A stretch of 64,000 nucleotides of DNA. It comes from Blautia sp. OF03-15BH (GTDB lineage Bacteria; Bacillota; Clostridia; Lachnospirales; Lachnospiraceae). Position numbers and translations under genes: made by a program. This document shows positions 16,689 to 26,030 of the stretch, one piece after another. Under the pieces are notes generated by a model. It was not told where the DNA came from and made no database searches. It saw only the letters and a list, made by a program, of their open reading frames with translations. The stretch lies in NCBI RefSeq assembly GCF_003463065.1, contig NZ_QSCM01000007.1, positions 105,022 to 169,021 of the forward strand, given 5' to 3'. The number at the start of each line of letters is the position of its first letter. Position 1 is the first letter of the stretch.

Positions 16689-16747
16689 AAAAACCTGAAT
16701 GCCCATCATGCAACAGAAAATTGCGATGAGAATCATTCAGGTTTTTA
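16687..16747. terminator. Bidirectional terminator between dinD remnant and purine permease
   Basis: AAAAAACCTGAATG at 16687-16701 pairs with CATTCAGGTTTTT at 16734-16746, giving A/T tails on both strands. It serves the minus-strand permease gene and probably the former dinD. Confidence 0.85.
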
Positions 16748-16752
16748 AAACG

Positions 16753-18168
16753 TTATTTCTGCTCTGCTTTTTCTTTGGGAAGAATGATGTTGAGCACGAT
16801 CGCTACCAGGGCAGCAGGCACGATGCCGGAGCCGCCGAAGATCAGCTGTATAAACTGGGGCAGACCGGAGATCACGGCGCTGTTGGCACCAAGACCGTAA
16901 CCAAGTCCCAGTGCAACGGAAACAATGGTGATGGAACGGGAGGTCATGGGCTCCTTTGTGATCAATTGGATTCCGCTGATGATGATGGAGGAAAACATCA
17001 TGACGGCAGCACCGCCAAGGACACTCTGCGGCATGATGGAGATTAGGGCAGCCAGTTTCGGGAACAGGCCACAGAAGATCAGGAAAACGGCGCCAAAGCC
17101 AAGTGCTGTACGGTTTACAATCTTGGTCATGGTCACAAGACCAACGTTCTGGCTGAAGGAGGTATTCGGAAGAACACCGAAAATGGCAGCCAGAGAAGAA
17201 CCAAAGCCATCGCAGGCAACACCGCCGGAAAGTTCTTTGTCCGTCGCCTCTCTTCCAAGTCCGCCCTCCATAACACCGGAGATATCACCTACAGTCTCTA
17301 CTGCGGTAACAACGAACATGATCAGGATCGGAAGGATCGCACGGGCATCAAAGACCAGTTTTACAGGCATAAGCTTCGGAATAGCGAACCAGGAGGCATC
17401 AGCCACCTTGGACCAGTTCAGTACCCAGGCTTTTGTGTATTCCACGCCTTCGGCAGTTACTCCGGTGGTGGGAAGGAAAAGACTCATTGCTTCTGAAAGG
17501 ATATAACCGAGAATGATGGCAAAAAGGATCGCGGAAGTACTCCAGATCCCTTTGCAGAAATGCTTCAGGGCAATGATCACGATCAGAACGATGAGACCGA
17601 GGAGCAGATTCTCCAGAGAACCATAATCGGAAGCTTTGCTTCCTCCGCCGAAGGACTGGATGCCGACGGAGATCAGGGAAAGACCGATGGAAAGAACAAC
17701 GGTTCCGGTGACAAGGGGCGGGAAAAATCTGCGTAAGGGTTTCAGGCAGAAGCCAAGGAAACCTTCGAAAATACCGCCGATCAGAGAGGCTCCCATGATT
17801 GCACCATAGGTAAGGATACCACCACCCATGACATTGGCCACACTCTGGAAAACGCCGATAAAACCGGAACTGGTACCCATGATGATGGGGACTTTTCCAC
17901 CGACGGGACCGATGGCAAAGAGCTGGACCAGAGTGACGATACCGGCAACGAGCATGGCATTCTGGAGCAGAGTGACCTGAAGGGCTGCCAGTTCTGCATC
18001 TCCGGATGTGGCAGAGATACCGCAGGCACCACAGATGATCAGGATCGGGGTCAGGTTGCCGACAAACATGGCAAGGACGTGCTGCAGACCAAGAGGAATG
18101 GCCTGACGGAGCGGGATCTTCCCATAGAATTCATAGGGGGAACCGCTTTTTGACTGAGATTGCTTCAT
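16753..18168 (-). CDS. NCS2-family xanthine/uracil-type nucleobase permease
   Basis: 471-residue inner-membrane nucleobase:cation symporter with 12-14 hydrophobic segments. Typical blocks are PLGLQHVLAMFVGNLTP near 25, VGGKVPIIMGTSSGF near 98, AVETVGDISGVMEGG near 290 and GVLPNTSFSQNVGLVTMTKI near 325. The last resembles the purine (xanthine/guanine) branch more than uracil permeases. The ATG has an AGGAAGGAGAAA-type site upstream. No purine riboswitch consensus is visible in its leader. Confidence 0.9.
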   Translation of the reverse strand: MKQSQSKSGSPYEFYGKIPLRQAIPLGLQHVLAMFVGNLTPILIICGACGISATSGDAELAALQVTLLQNAMLVAGIVTLVQLFAIGPVGGKVPIIMGTSSGFIGVFQSVANVMGGGILTYGAIMGASLIGGIFEGFLGFCLKPLRRFFPPLVTGTVVLSIGLSLISVGIQSFGGGSKASDYGSLENLLLGLIVLIVIIALKHFCKGIWSTSAILFAIILGYILSEAMSLFLPTTGVTAEGVEYTKAWVLNWSKVADASWFAIPKLMPVKLVFDARAILPILIMFVVTAVETVGDISGVMEGGLGREATDKELSGGVACDGFGSSLAAIFGVLPNTSFSQNVGLVTMTKIVNRTALGFGAVFLIFCGLFPKLAALISIMPQSVLGGAAVMMFSSIIISGIQLITKEPMTSRSITIVSVALGLGYGLGANSAVISGLPQFIQLIFGGSGIVPAALVAIVLNIILPKEKAEQK

Positions 18169-18179
18169 TTTTTAAATTT

Positions 18180-18500
18180 CTCCTTCCTGGATAAAAGCTT
18201 GAGGGAAAAAACTTCCCTGCATTACTACAAGCTTCATTTCATACCCGGATTGCTGCGCAGCTACGCTGCTCTCGCAATCCTCAAAAACATTCGTAATCCG
18301 CTCATTTTTCTTTGAAAAATGGCTACTTACTCATGTTTTTGGCGGGTCAAGAGGTCAAAAAACCTCTTGCAAGCAAGCTTGCATCGGCTTTCTGACCTTT
18401 TGACTCTGGTATCATCATTATATAGAGCAATGAAAAAATCTGTCAATAGATGGAGAGAAAAAAATCTTCCTTGTGATATTCACAGTTTAAATTAAGTTAG
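18180..18500. repeat. Leader region with clustered short palindromes
   Basis: Several small hairpins lie upstream of the minus-strand permease: CATTTTTCTTTGAAAAATG at 18303-18321, AAGAGGT/ACCTCTT at 18349-18368, GCAAGCTTGC near 18375, and ATTGCTGCGCAGC...GCTGCTCTCGCAAT near 18250. AAAAACATTCG also occurs in the large palindrome at 37928-38128. Probably a family of intergenic palindromic elements; function unknown. Confidence 0.5.
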
Positions 18501-18739
18501 AATTGGAGGTGGTTGAAAATAAAATCGTACGTGTAACAAAAAACACACGGAAAAATAATTGATAACAAGGTTGAATCATGATATTCTATTGGAATACAAG
18601 AATAAAAAGTATAAATGTTTAGAGAATTAAGAAGTGTTAATCTTTGTAGATTTGCGGGAGCTACTTTGTAGCAGAGCAACTCGTAGGCGTCAGTTGTGGG
18701 CAAAAGCCCTTGGATATAACCGGTTTGTAAGAGGAGAAA

Positions 18740-19717
18740 ATGAAAATAATGAAAAAGAAACGATGGTGTTGGATCATGACAGGAACAGCAGTAATAATGT
18801 TTTGGGGATTTTTAATGCTATGCTGTGTAGGTGACAACGAAAATAAAGCAGAGAGGTACAGAGTGACAGCCATATTGCCTGCAAAAAGTAATGGTATTTA
18901 CTGGAAAGAGGTTGTAGCAGGAATTGAGGAAGCGGCCGATGACATAGATGTAGATCTTAGTATTATTTATACAGAAGCATATAATAATTATCCTGCAATC
19001 GATTTAAATAGTGCATTGGAGATGACAATTTTGTATCAGGCAGATGCAGTGATTGTTTCTTATTCTAGAAATGCGAACGAGAGGACAGATGAACTGTTAC
19101 GAGAAGCAAAAGAAAAAGGTATTAAAATAGTAATGATTGATAATGATGTGTCAGAAGAACTGAAAAATACCTGTGTGAGTATTGATAATGTAAAAGCGGG
19201 AAGTGAACTTGCCAGACTGGCACTAGAAGATACAGATAAGAGTGGTACGGCTTTGTTGATTTATTCTGTAGAAAATATGAGAATGAGTAATATGGAACTT
19301 CGCATGGAAGGTATTGAGCAGATGTTTGAAGAAGAAGGAAAGAAAAATCTGATATTGCTACCGATGGAAGAACAGAGCGATGTCCGTAAAGTGGAACTTC
19401 TAAGAAAGACGCTAGAACAGAATCCAAAAACGGATGTGATATTTACTTTGAGCGAAGGAAGCACAAAGAATGTAGTACAGTGTTTAAGTCAGGTAGAATT
19501 TGCAGATCAGATAGAAGTATTTGGTTTTGATTATACAGATGAAACAGCAGACCTACTGGAAAAAGGAAAAGTAAGTGTGTTAGTTGGTCAGGAACAGAAG
19601 CAGATGGGATATGAAAGTTTGAATACTGCTGTAAAACTGCAGAACGAAGAATGTGAACAGGTATTTATTGATTATCAGATTTATTCGAATCTTATGGGGG
19701 AAAACGAGGGTAATTGA
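18740..19717 (+). CDS. Periplasmic-binding-type (ribose/galactose-like) sensor lipoprotein or anchored protein
   Basis: 325 residues. An N-terminal hydrophobic segment near 10-29 ends in MLCCVGD, either a membrane anchor or a lipobox-like site. The type I sugar-binding fold (Peripla_BP_4) follows: VTAILPAKSNGIYWKEVVAG, ADAVIVSYSRN, KGIKIVMIDND and VFGFDYTDETADLLEKGKVS. No permease or ATPase is adjacent. Instead it is followed by a response regulator and sensor kinase, so it likely presents a sugar-like ligand to the kinase. The start could also be ATG 18749, as the AGGAG is very close to 18740. Confidence 0.82.
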   Translation: MKIMKKKRWCWIMTGTAVIMFWGFLMLCCVGDNENKAERYRVTAILPAKSNGIYWKEVVAGIEEAADDIDVDLSIIYTEAYNNYPAIDLNSALEMTILYQADAVIVSYSRNANERTDELLREAKEKGIKIVMIDNDVSEELKNTCVSIDNVKAGSELARLALEDTDKSGTALLIYSVENMRMSNMELRMEGIEQMFEEEGKKNLILLPMEEQSDVRKVELLRKTLEQNPKTDVIFTLSEGSTKNVVQCLSQVEFADQIEVFGFDYTDETADLLEKGKVSVLVGQEQKQMGYESLNTAVKLQNEECEQVFIDYQIYSNLMGENEGN

Positions 19718-19806
19718 GCTCTTTAGTATTTCAAGTGCAAAGAGTGCCAAGAGATACGAAGAAAAGATGATCATGGATGGCTGCCTAACAAAGTATAGGT
19801 ATAGAG

Positions 19807-21348
19807 ATGAACGGAGAAAAAATGGAAAAGAAAATAGCGTTTGCGATTGCAGAAGATGAGGCGATTGAACGTGAAGCGATGCAAAAGTTTATCAGAGAAA
19901 CATTTCCGCAAGCAGATGTCATCTGGATGGCACAGGATGGAAGAGAAGCCCTGGAAAAGATCGAGAAGAAAGAACCGGATATTCTGATTATTGATATTGA
20001 AATGCCCGTGATGAATGGTTTGAGGTTGTGTGAGATATTGTATCAAAAGCAATTTAGCGGAGTAATGCTGATTCATACAGCTTATGCAAAATTTTCATAT
20101 GCAAGAAAAGCAGTAACTTTGAATGTGTATGATTATATTCTCAAACCTGTGGATCCTGCCAATTTAAAAGAAACGCTGGAACGATGTATAGAAGAATGGA
20201 AGCGAAAAGAGGAAGCACGGAAGAAAAAAAGAGATATGGAGGAGTTGGTACGGGATGTCAGACAGTATGCGTTGTCCTTATTGGTGCTAGATACTGCAGA
20301 TGCTCGTCAAATTGATCATTTCTTTCGGACAGTAAACTGGCCGGAAGATCAGAAACTTTCCACTTGGGTTTTAAAATTTACTTCTCTTACCGCTTTTAAG
20401 CCACTATGGATGAAGCATTTTGAAGAAAGTATCAGAATGCTACGGAAGGGAGGTTTTTTGATCTCGTCAGAATATATAGATGAAGGACATTGTCTGATGA
20501 TCATGCAGCCAGAACAGAGAATGGATCCAGAGCAGTTATATACATTAATTTATGTGATAGCACATTTAGGAATGAAAGAAAGTAACCATATGGAAACAAT
20601 AGCAGAAGGACCATGCGATAACTATGCAGAAATTGTGTGTGCTTGCCGCAAAGTGGTACGGGCATCGGATGGAAAAACTCTTGCTGGAAATATTCGGATG
20701 CCTGCAAGGACATGGCAGCTTTTAACCCGGAAAGAACTGGAAAAAATCAGCGGTCGTTTGAACCGTTATCTGAGAGACGGTACTTCGGATCAAGTTAGAC
20801 GTTACTTAAAGCGTATACAAGAGAACTTTCCGGGAAGTGAGGAAAACGTATTCTGGGAATTGGTTCCGGTCCTTTTGGAAACAATGGAAGATATATGGCC
20901 GGAACAAAATTATTCGGAAAAATTTTGTGAGTTATTTTTGAAAAAACAGAAAATAGACATATGGCTGGATGAATTGATAAAGCCATTGGAAGCGGCACTT
21001 GGAACAAGGAATAGTGGCGCATTGGAGGACGTATTGGAGTGGATAAAGAAGAATCCGACAGAACACATTACTCTTTCAGAAGCTGCAGCTCGTATGGGAA
21101 TGGATTCTTCTTATTTTAGCCGTTATTTTAAAAAGATAAAAGGGCAGAATTTCAGTGATATGCTGACAAGTATCCGGTTAAAGTATGCGGAAAAATTGCT
21201 ACATGAAAACCCTGGTATTACATTAGGTGAATTAGCTTCTTCCTGTGGATTTTCCAGTAAAACTTATTTTTGTGAAGTATTTCGCAAGCGGAATGGAATG
21301 AGTGTGTCTCAATATTTGCAAGTTTTGCAAGAGGAGGAAGAAAGATGA
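19807..21348 (+). CDS. YesN-type response regulator with AraC DNA-binding domain
   Basis: 513 residues. The receiver domain (about 8-125) has acidic residues EDE near 14 and phospho-acceptor Asp in ILIIDIEMPVMNGL near 57; Lys in DYILKPVDP is near 107. A ~270-residue linker follows. The C-terminal AraC double HTH has ITLSEAAARMGMDSSYFSRY and LASSCGFSSKTYFCEVFRKR. Overlaps the kinase gene by 4 bases. It should control local genes once phosphorylated by the YesM-like kinase. Targets are inferred to be the ceramidase and secreted protein downstream. Confidence 0.93.
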   Translation: MNGEKMEKKIAFAIAEDEAIEREAMQKFIRETFPQADVIWMAQDGREALEKIEKKEPDILIIDIEMPVMNGLRLCEILYQKQFSGVMLIHTAYAKFSYARKAVTLNVYDYILKPVDPANLKETLERCIEEWKRKEEARKKKRDMEELVRDVRQYALSLLVLDTADARQIDHFFRTVNWPEDQKLSTWVLKFTSLTAFKPLWMKHFEESIRMLRKGGFLISSEYIDEGHCLMIMQPEQRMDPEQLYTLIYVIAHLGMKESNHMETIAEGPCDNYAEIVCACRKVVRASDGKTLAGNIRMPARTWQLLTRKELEKISGRLNRYLRDGTSDQVRRYLKRIQENFPGSEENVFWELVPVLLETMEDIWPEQNYSEKFCELFLKKQKIDIWLDELIKPLEAALGTRNSGALEDVLEWIKKNPTEHITLSEAAARMGMDSSYFSRYFKKIKGQNFSDMLTSIRLKYAEKLLHENPGITLGELASSCGFSSKTYFCEVFRKRNGMSVSQYLQVLQEEEER

Positions 21349-22850
21349 AGGATAAGGTTTTGTTTTTTCATTCTTCTCGCTGTAAGTTGGTTTTGTTTTC
21401 CATCTGTCTGTTGGCTTATGGTGTGATGGTAGCGGTGCTTTTTGCAAGTAATGGACGTAGAGTGGCGGAAGATGTTGGAGTCATTACATCTTTGAGAGAA
21501 GATTATTACGGGGGATATTTTAGCATTGCTAGGACACATACAAATCTGAAAAATTATGTGGGTTATAAAAACGAAGATTATTTTCAACTGTATAAGGAGA
21601 GTAGTGAAGAACTTACAAAATTCATTACTTTATTGCAAAACGTACAGATTGGTCCCCAGTCAAATAATCTTGGGAGGCTTTGTCAATGCTATCTGGACGA
21701 GGCAGAATATATCGCAAAGTTGAAAGAACAGGCAAAAGCGTCGGATTCTGCAGCATTGGAAAGGATGGAAAAAGCAGACCATTTGTATTCATTAGTTCTC
21801 ACATTTGCACCATATTCGATTAATGAGACAGAAGAATACATCTCTGCCCAGATTGTTTTGCAAAACGAAGTAGCTTCTGAAAAACAGAGACATATTCTGA
21901 TATTATTGGCAGTTGTAACAGTGTTGTTAATTGGAATTGTAACGCTTTTTGTTAACTATTTTTTGGAACCATTGGAACGTCTGACAAAACTAGTGCGTGA
22001 AATATCAACGGAATCATGGAATATTTCAGAAGCACCAACATCCAGAAGAGATGAGATGGGGCTTTTATACCAGACATTTTATCAAATGATGAATAAAAAT
22101 CGTATGCAGTATGATGAGTTGAAAAAGAAACAGCATCTGGAAATTCAACTTCAAAAGGAGCGTGAGAAAACAATACAGGCGGAAGCTATGATAGCTAAAA
22201 CCAAATTGAAAGTGTTTCAGTCTCAGATTAATTCTCATTTTCTGTTTAATACATTGAATATGATCTCGCGGTTAGCTTATCTGGAGCATGCACCACAGGT
22301 GCAGAATGCATCTAATTTATTGGCACGTTTTTTAAGGGCTGTATTAAGTCAATTTAACCGGATCGTGACATTGGAAGAGGAATTTGAGATGACTGAAAAT
22401 TATATTGAGATTCAAAAACTACGTTTTCAGGATCGAATTATATTTGAAGAGAATCTGGATCCGGATTTGGCAGACTTAAAAATTCCATCGGTAATATTGC
22501 AGCCACTGTTGGAAAATGCAATCGTGCATGGAGTAGGAAGCAAAAGTAAGGGATTTGTTTGTTATAGTGCTGTGCTTGAGGGGGAAGATGCGTTACTGAC
22601 GGTATATGATGATGGAAACGGCCTTTCCAGAGAGCAACAAAAATCATTGATAGAACAATTATCAGAAGAGGACAGGGATCCAAAAGGGGATCATGGTATT
22701 GGATTGAGTAATGTTTATAGCAGACTTCAATTACTTTATCCCGGCAGAGTGGAGCCGGTACTTGAAAGTTGTGAGGGAGAGTTTGCTAGGATTGGCTTTA
22801 AAATTTTTGACATTTATCAGGAAAGCGTGTTAAAAGAAGCTGTGAAGTAG
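21345..22850 (+). CDS. YesM-type membrane sensor histidine kinase
   Basis: 501 residues. Two membrane helices (near 8-30 and 180-205) flank an extracellular domain of ~150 residues, followed by a HAMP-like linker. The His_kinase (PF06580-like) block is QINSHFLFNTLNMISRL with the acceptor His. ATP-binding motifs are LQPLLENAIVHGV, VYDDGNGLS and DHGIGLSNVYSRL. Start overlaps the regulator stop (ATGA). This architecture commonly senses sugars or cell-surface signals, here presumably with the binding protein encoded at 18740. Ended by a terminator at 22879. Confidence 0.93.
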   Translation: MKDKVLFFHSSRCKLVLFSICLLAYGVMVAVLFASNGRRVAEDVGVITSLREDYYGGYFSIARTHTNLKNYVGYKNEDYFQLYKESSEELTKFITLLQNVQIGPQSNNLGRLCQCYLDEAEYIAKLKEQAKASDSAALERMEKADHLYSLVLTFAPYSINETEEYISAQIVLQNEVASEKQRHILILLAVVTVLLIGIVTLFVNYFLEPLERLTKLVREISTESWNISEAPTSRRDEMGLLYQTFYQMMNKNRMQYDELKKKQHLEIQLQKEREKTIQAEAMIAKTKLKVFQSQINSHFLFNTLNMISRLAYLEHAPQVQNASNLLARFLRAVLSQFNRIVTLEEEFEMTENYIEIQKLRFQDRIIFEENLDPDLADLKIPSVILQPLLENAIVHGVGSKSKGFVCYSAVLEGEDALLTVYDDGNGLSREQQKSLIEQLSEEDRDPKGDHGIGLSNVYSRLQLLYPGRVEPVLESCEGEFARIGFKIFDIYQESVLKEAVK

Positions 22851-22878
22851 AAAGAAACATAGAAAAGTCAAAATGTTG

Positions 22879-22915
22879 AAATGTCGTCTGATTGAAGTTA
22901 GATGGCATTTTTTTT
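22879..22915 (+). terminator. Terminator after the two-component system
   Basis: AAATGTCGTCT pairs with AGATGGCATTT (one G-U), followed by eight T. It separates the sensor operon from the ceramidase gene. Confidence 0.8.
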
Positions 22916-22967
22916 ATTATAAATACAGATAGAAAAGAACCATTTATCAAATTAAAGGAGGTACATT

Positions 22968-24365
22968 ATGAAGAGAAACAAAAACAAATGGATCGCAGGT
23001 GTTCTAACGGTGGCTGTGCTATGTATGGCGAGTACATCTATGGCAGCTCCAGAGCCAGAGGTGGAATACACATTGATGGCAGGGGCAGCAGAACGTGACA
23101 TCACACCAACAGAAGAGAACGGAATGCTTCCCATTGCAGCAGTGGGGCGTACGACAGCGGAAGGGGTTATTGATGAACTTCACACGAGAGTGATTGCAGT
23201 CAATGATGGTGAGAAAACAGCGTTGATTGTTTCAAATGAAACCGGAAAAGGACCTTATGGACCGTTATTTGCACAGGAATTAAGTGATCATACAGGGGTA
23301 CCCTTGGATGCAATTTTTTACACGGCAACTCACGCACATGCAACTCCGGAAATCACAGATGAGATTACAATGGATTATTTAAATTTTGATGAAAATTCAG
23401 AAGAAACAGATAACTTACAGAAATGGGGACGACTGGTATACGATCAACTGATGGATGCGGCAGATGAGGCATTGAAATCTATGGAACCTGTGAAAGTAGG
23501 TATTGGTTATTCAACCAGTGGTATTAATGTAAATAGAAATGCTCTTTATACGAAACCGGATGGAACCTATTATTGGGCACAGGGGTATAATTTTGATGGA
23601 TTTTCAGATAAAAAATTGTCTGTAATCAGATTTACCAGCTTGGAAACGGGGAATCCGATAGCTTTTATTTTCAATTATGCGGTGCATGGTGTAATTATGT
23701 ATGCAAATCAGGTACTGGATGGAGAGACTGGAATCTCAAGTGATATTGGCGGATATGTCTGCAATGCGCTGGAAAAACAGAATGAAGGAGCAGTAGCAAT
23801 GTTCCTGATGGGCGCTGCTGGAGACCAAAATCCTATTTTCGGAAATGAATATTTCACTCCAAGTATTGAGACAGGAGAGAAGGAGACCGGTAATCAGGGA
23901 TCTGAGAAGATTTTGGAGTGGCTTGGCAAAATTTTGTATTTTGACACAGTAGAAGCAATTAAAAATATTGATACTGAAACAGGAAATGCCAATATTAATT
24001 ATGAGTATGGTGAAACTGTGATTCCTGCTTCTGATGGCGGAGACTATCCGGTAGCATTACAGGTACTTCGGATCGGAAAAATTGCGTTGGTAGGCTTTCC
24101 GGGAGAAATGTTTAATGAGATTGGAGTGAATGCTATTGAAGAGTCTCCATTAGAAGATACAATTTGGGTTAATCTCGTTTGGACAAGAGAAGGACAACAG
24201 ACGGGATATCATTCTACAGATCTTATTACAGCAGAAGGTGGACAGGGACGAAATAAAAATTATTTGCCTGGATATTTGCAGGATGCAGTAACGAATTTGA
24301 CTAAACAGTTGGTAGGAGAAAGCTTGGAACTGGCAGGAACTGCTTCGCAGCGGAGCAATTCGTAG
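22968..24365 (+). CDS. Secreted neutral/alkaline ceramidase-like hydrolase
   Basis: 465 residues with a signal peptide (about 1-27, MKRNKNK..., cleavage near SMA-AP). The ceramidase N-terminal type fold shows AAERDITPTE at the start, HTRVIAVNDG, and the zinc motif YTATHAHATPE near 125, corresponding to the G-T-H-x-H-S-G-P zinc loop of neutral ceramidases, then FNYAVHGVIM near 240. It lacks the C-terminal Ig-like domain of full ceramidases (over 600 residues), so the substrate may differ. AAAGGAGG lies 7 bases before the ATG. The last residues GTASQRSNS overlap a short repeat-like motif also seen near 18660. Confidence 0.78.
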   Translation: MKRNKNKWIAGVLTVAVLCMASTSMAAPEPEVEYTLMAGAAERDITPTEENGMLPIAAVGRTTAEGVIDELHTRVIAVNDGEKTALIVSNETGKGPYGPLFAQELSDHTGVPLDAIFYTATHAHATPEITDEITMDYLNFDENSEETDNLQKWGRLVYDQLMDAADEALKSMEPVKVGIGYSTSGINVNRNALYTKPDGTYYWAQGYNFDGFSDKKLSVIRFTSLETGNPIAFIFNYAVHGVIMYANQVLDGETGISSDIGGYVCNALEKQNEGAVAMFLMGAAGDQNPIFGNEYFTPSIETGEKETGNQGSEKILEWLGKILYFDTVEAIKNIDTETGNANINYEYGETVIPASDGGDYPVALQVLRIGKIALVGFPGEMFNEIGVNAIEESPLEDTIWVNLVWTREGQQTGYHSTDLITAEGGQGRNKNYLPGYLQDAVTNLTKQLVGESLELAGTASQRSNS

Positions 24366-24423
24366 GCACAAAAGACCTTTTGCCCCCAACATCATTTTTT
24401 AAGAGAAAGGAATGACAAAAACT

Positions 24424-25686
24424 ATGAGTAAAAATAGAAAAAATAAACATTGGAAAAAGATGATCTCAGTAGGTATGGCAGCAGGTATGGCAGCACTCAG
24501 CAGTATGCCGGTATTTGCTGTATATAGTCCGGAGAATAACGGAGTTGGAAGTGAGGTACAGATTTATAATGAGTATGGTGCTCATATGGGATTAGATGAA
24601 GGAACAAAAAATGCAGATATTTCTGATATTTATAGTGAAACATACGCAGACGATTATCTGCATGCTGGAGCCTATATTATCTCAGATAGTCCGACAACAG
24701 ATAAGGAATATGATCCAGGTGTGTATTATGAAACAGATAGCTTTACTTATGGAGATGGAATTTATGTTATAATTCAGGACGAAAAATCACCGGAAAAATT
24801 CTATACAATGATTAAGAGTACACAGAATCTTGCAATAGGAGAAGAATTTATCTGGAGAGAGGGAGATGTAGGCGGAAGACTTTTGGACGATAAATATACG
24901 TCTACGCATATGGCTGGAAATTATAAAGATTCGGGATATTCGTATGTTTCCTATGATACCAGTGGTGGTAAACTTGCTGCCCAGTCAGTAGAAAAAACGG
25001 AGGATGGAACTCCCATGGATGAGCAGGAGGAAGGATTTACTTATCTGTATCTGGTGTCTGAGACTGCTGCAGATTTTGTACAGAGAACAGCCAATGAAGA
25101 GTCTGGATATGAAGAAAAAGCACAGGCTTCAGAAAGAGCATATATGCCTGTAAACAATTCAAAGAGTGATGCTTCTCCGTTTAATAACTGGAGTAATCTG
25201 TTAGAGGATGATTCAAATGATTATAATGATAGAATTGCCAGAATAGGAGGACAGGAAGGAGATTCTAATACCAGACTATATTCTTATAGTGGTCAGAACG
25301 TAATTGTTGCTAAATTTGCAGTAGAAATAAAAGAGGGAGTCGGAGAATTGACCTGGGCAGAAGATACTGCATATAATGAAAATACAGATTATACCCAGAC
25401 AGAAGGAACAATCACTGTAAAAGAAGGAGAGAGTAAAACTTTATATTTCCATACGCAATATACAAATACCTGGGGAAGAGATGGCTATAAAAATGTAGCA
25501 ATCAGATATGCAGTAAATGATGAGAGTGTGATTTCTTATGTGGGACAGTCGGAGGAAGAAGATACGGAATCTTTTGTGCTGACCGGACTGAAAAAAGGAA
25601 CTACGACTTTAACTGCTACTTTGGATTCAGAAGATGGAAAATATGCAGGTGGTGCTACGGTAATACTTACAGTAATAGTAGAATAA
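24424..25686 (+). CDS. Unknown secreted protein with C-terminal Ig-like domain
   Basis: About 420 residues. The signal peptide runs MSKNRKNKHWKKMISVGMAA to a cleavage site near VFA-VY. The middle is rich in Tyr, Asp and Ser and contains YETDSFTYGDGIYVIIQDE. The last ~95 residues look like a bacterial Ig-like (BIG2-type) domain: VKEGESKTLYFHT, then GLKKGTTTLTATLDSEDG. No catalytic motif is recognised. Start ATG 24424 preferred; ATG 24412 is only one base from the AAGG site. It follows the ceramidase-like gene by 58 bases with no terminator, so the pair is likely cotranscribed. Confidence 0.75.
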   Translation: MSKNRKNKHWKKMISVGMAAGMAALSSMPVFAVYSPENNGVGSEVQIYNEYGAHMGLDEGTKNADISDIYSETYADDYLHAGAYIISDSPTTDKEYDPGVYYETDSFTYGDGIYVIIQDEKSPEKFYTMIKSTQNLAIGEEFIWREGDVGGRLLDDKYTSTHMAGNYKDSGYSYVSYDTSGGKLAAQSVEKTEDGTPMDEQEEGFTYLYLVSETAADFVQRTANEESGYEEKAQASERAYMPVNNSKSDASPFNNWSNLLEDDSNDYNDRIARIGGQEGDSNTRLYSYSGQNVIVAKFAVEIKEGVGELTWAEDTAYNENTDYTQTEGTITVKEGESKTLYFHTQYTNTWGRDGYKNVAIRYAVNDESVISYVGQSEEEDTESFVLTGLKKGTTTLTATLDSEDGKYAGGATVILTVIVE

Positions 25687-25732
25687 AGAAGTTGACATAT
25701 TGAATCCTTAAAAAATACTGTTTTGAAATAAG

Positions 25733-25792
25733 ATAAAACAGACAATGGGCGGAACTGTTATTTGACAGCACACCGGTTGTCTGTTTTATTTG
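25733..25792 (+). terminator. Terminator of the ceramidase/secreted-protein pair
   Basis: ATAAAACAGACAA at 25733-25745 is matched by TTGTCTGTTTTAT at 25777-25789. The stem carries T/A tails on both sides. Confidence 0.75.
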
Positions 25793-25832
25793 TATATATA
25801 TCTGCGGAAGAAAAAAATCTTCCTTCATCCCC

Positions 25833-25861
25833 TTGACTTTGCCGGGAAAGGATGTTATGGT
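25833..25861 (+). promoter_or_regulatory. Promoter of the ZTP riboswitch/purine operon
   Basis: TTGACT at 25833-25838 and TATGGT at 25856-25861 with a 17-base spacer. The riboswitch begins about 10 bases later. Confidence 0.7.
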
Positions 25862-25870
25862 TAACTTAAT

Positions 25871-25972
25871 TATACGACTGACGGAAGTGGAATTGACCAC
25901 AGGGAGTATAAGGATAGATGAGCCGACCGTCTGGGCAGAAGAAACCCGGAGTGTCGGTTTTATTTTGCAAAA
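25871..25972 (+). ncRNA. ZTP/ZMP (pfl) riboswitch with terminator platform
   Basis: The two conserved halves of the pfl motif are visible. The first is GGAAGTGGAATTGACCACAG followed by GGAGTA (25883-25907). The second is AGCCGACCGTCTGGGCA (25921-25937), which contains the characteristic CCGCCUGGGCA-type loop. The 3' strand CCGAC...GTCGG with TTTTATTTT doubles as a terminator. ZTP binding normally relieves termination when 10-formyl-tetrahydrofolate is scarce. The two genes downstream catalyse exactly the ZMP-consuming steps, which confirms the assignment. Confidence 0.92.
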
Positions 25973-26030
25973 ATGCAGATCGAGACAGATACGGGTACAA
26001 AAGAACAAGTCACAAAAAGGAGACGAAACC

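Noticed and set aside
18169..18500. Purine riboswitch upstream of the minus-strand permease
   Set aside because: No TATA...CCG..TAC purine aptamer core was found on the minus strand; only generic hairpins are present.
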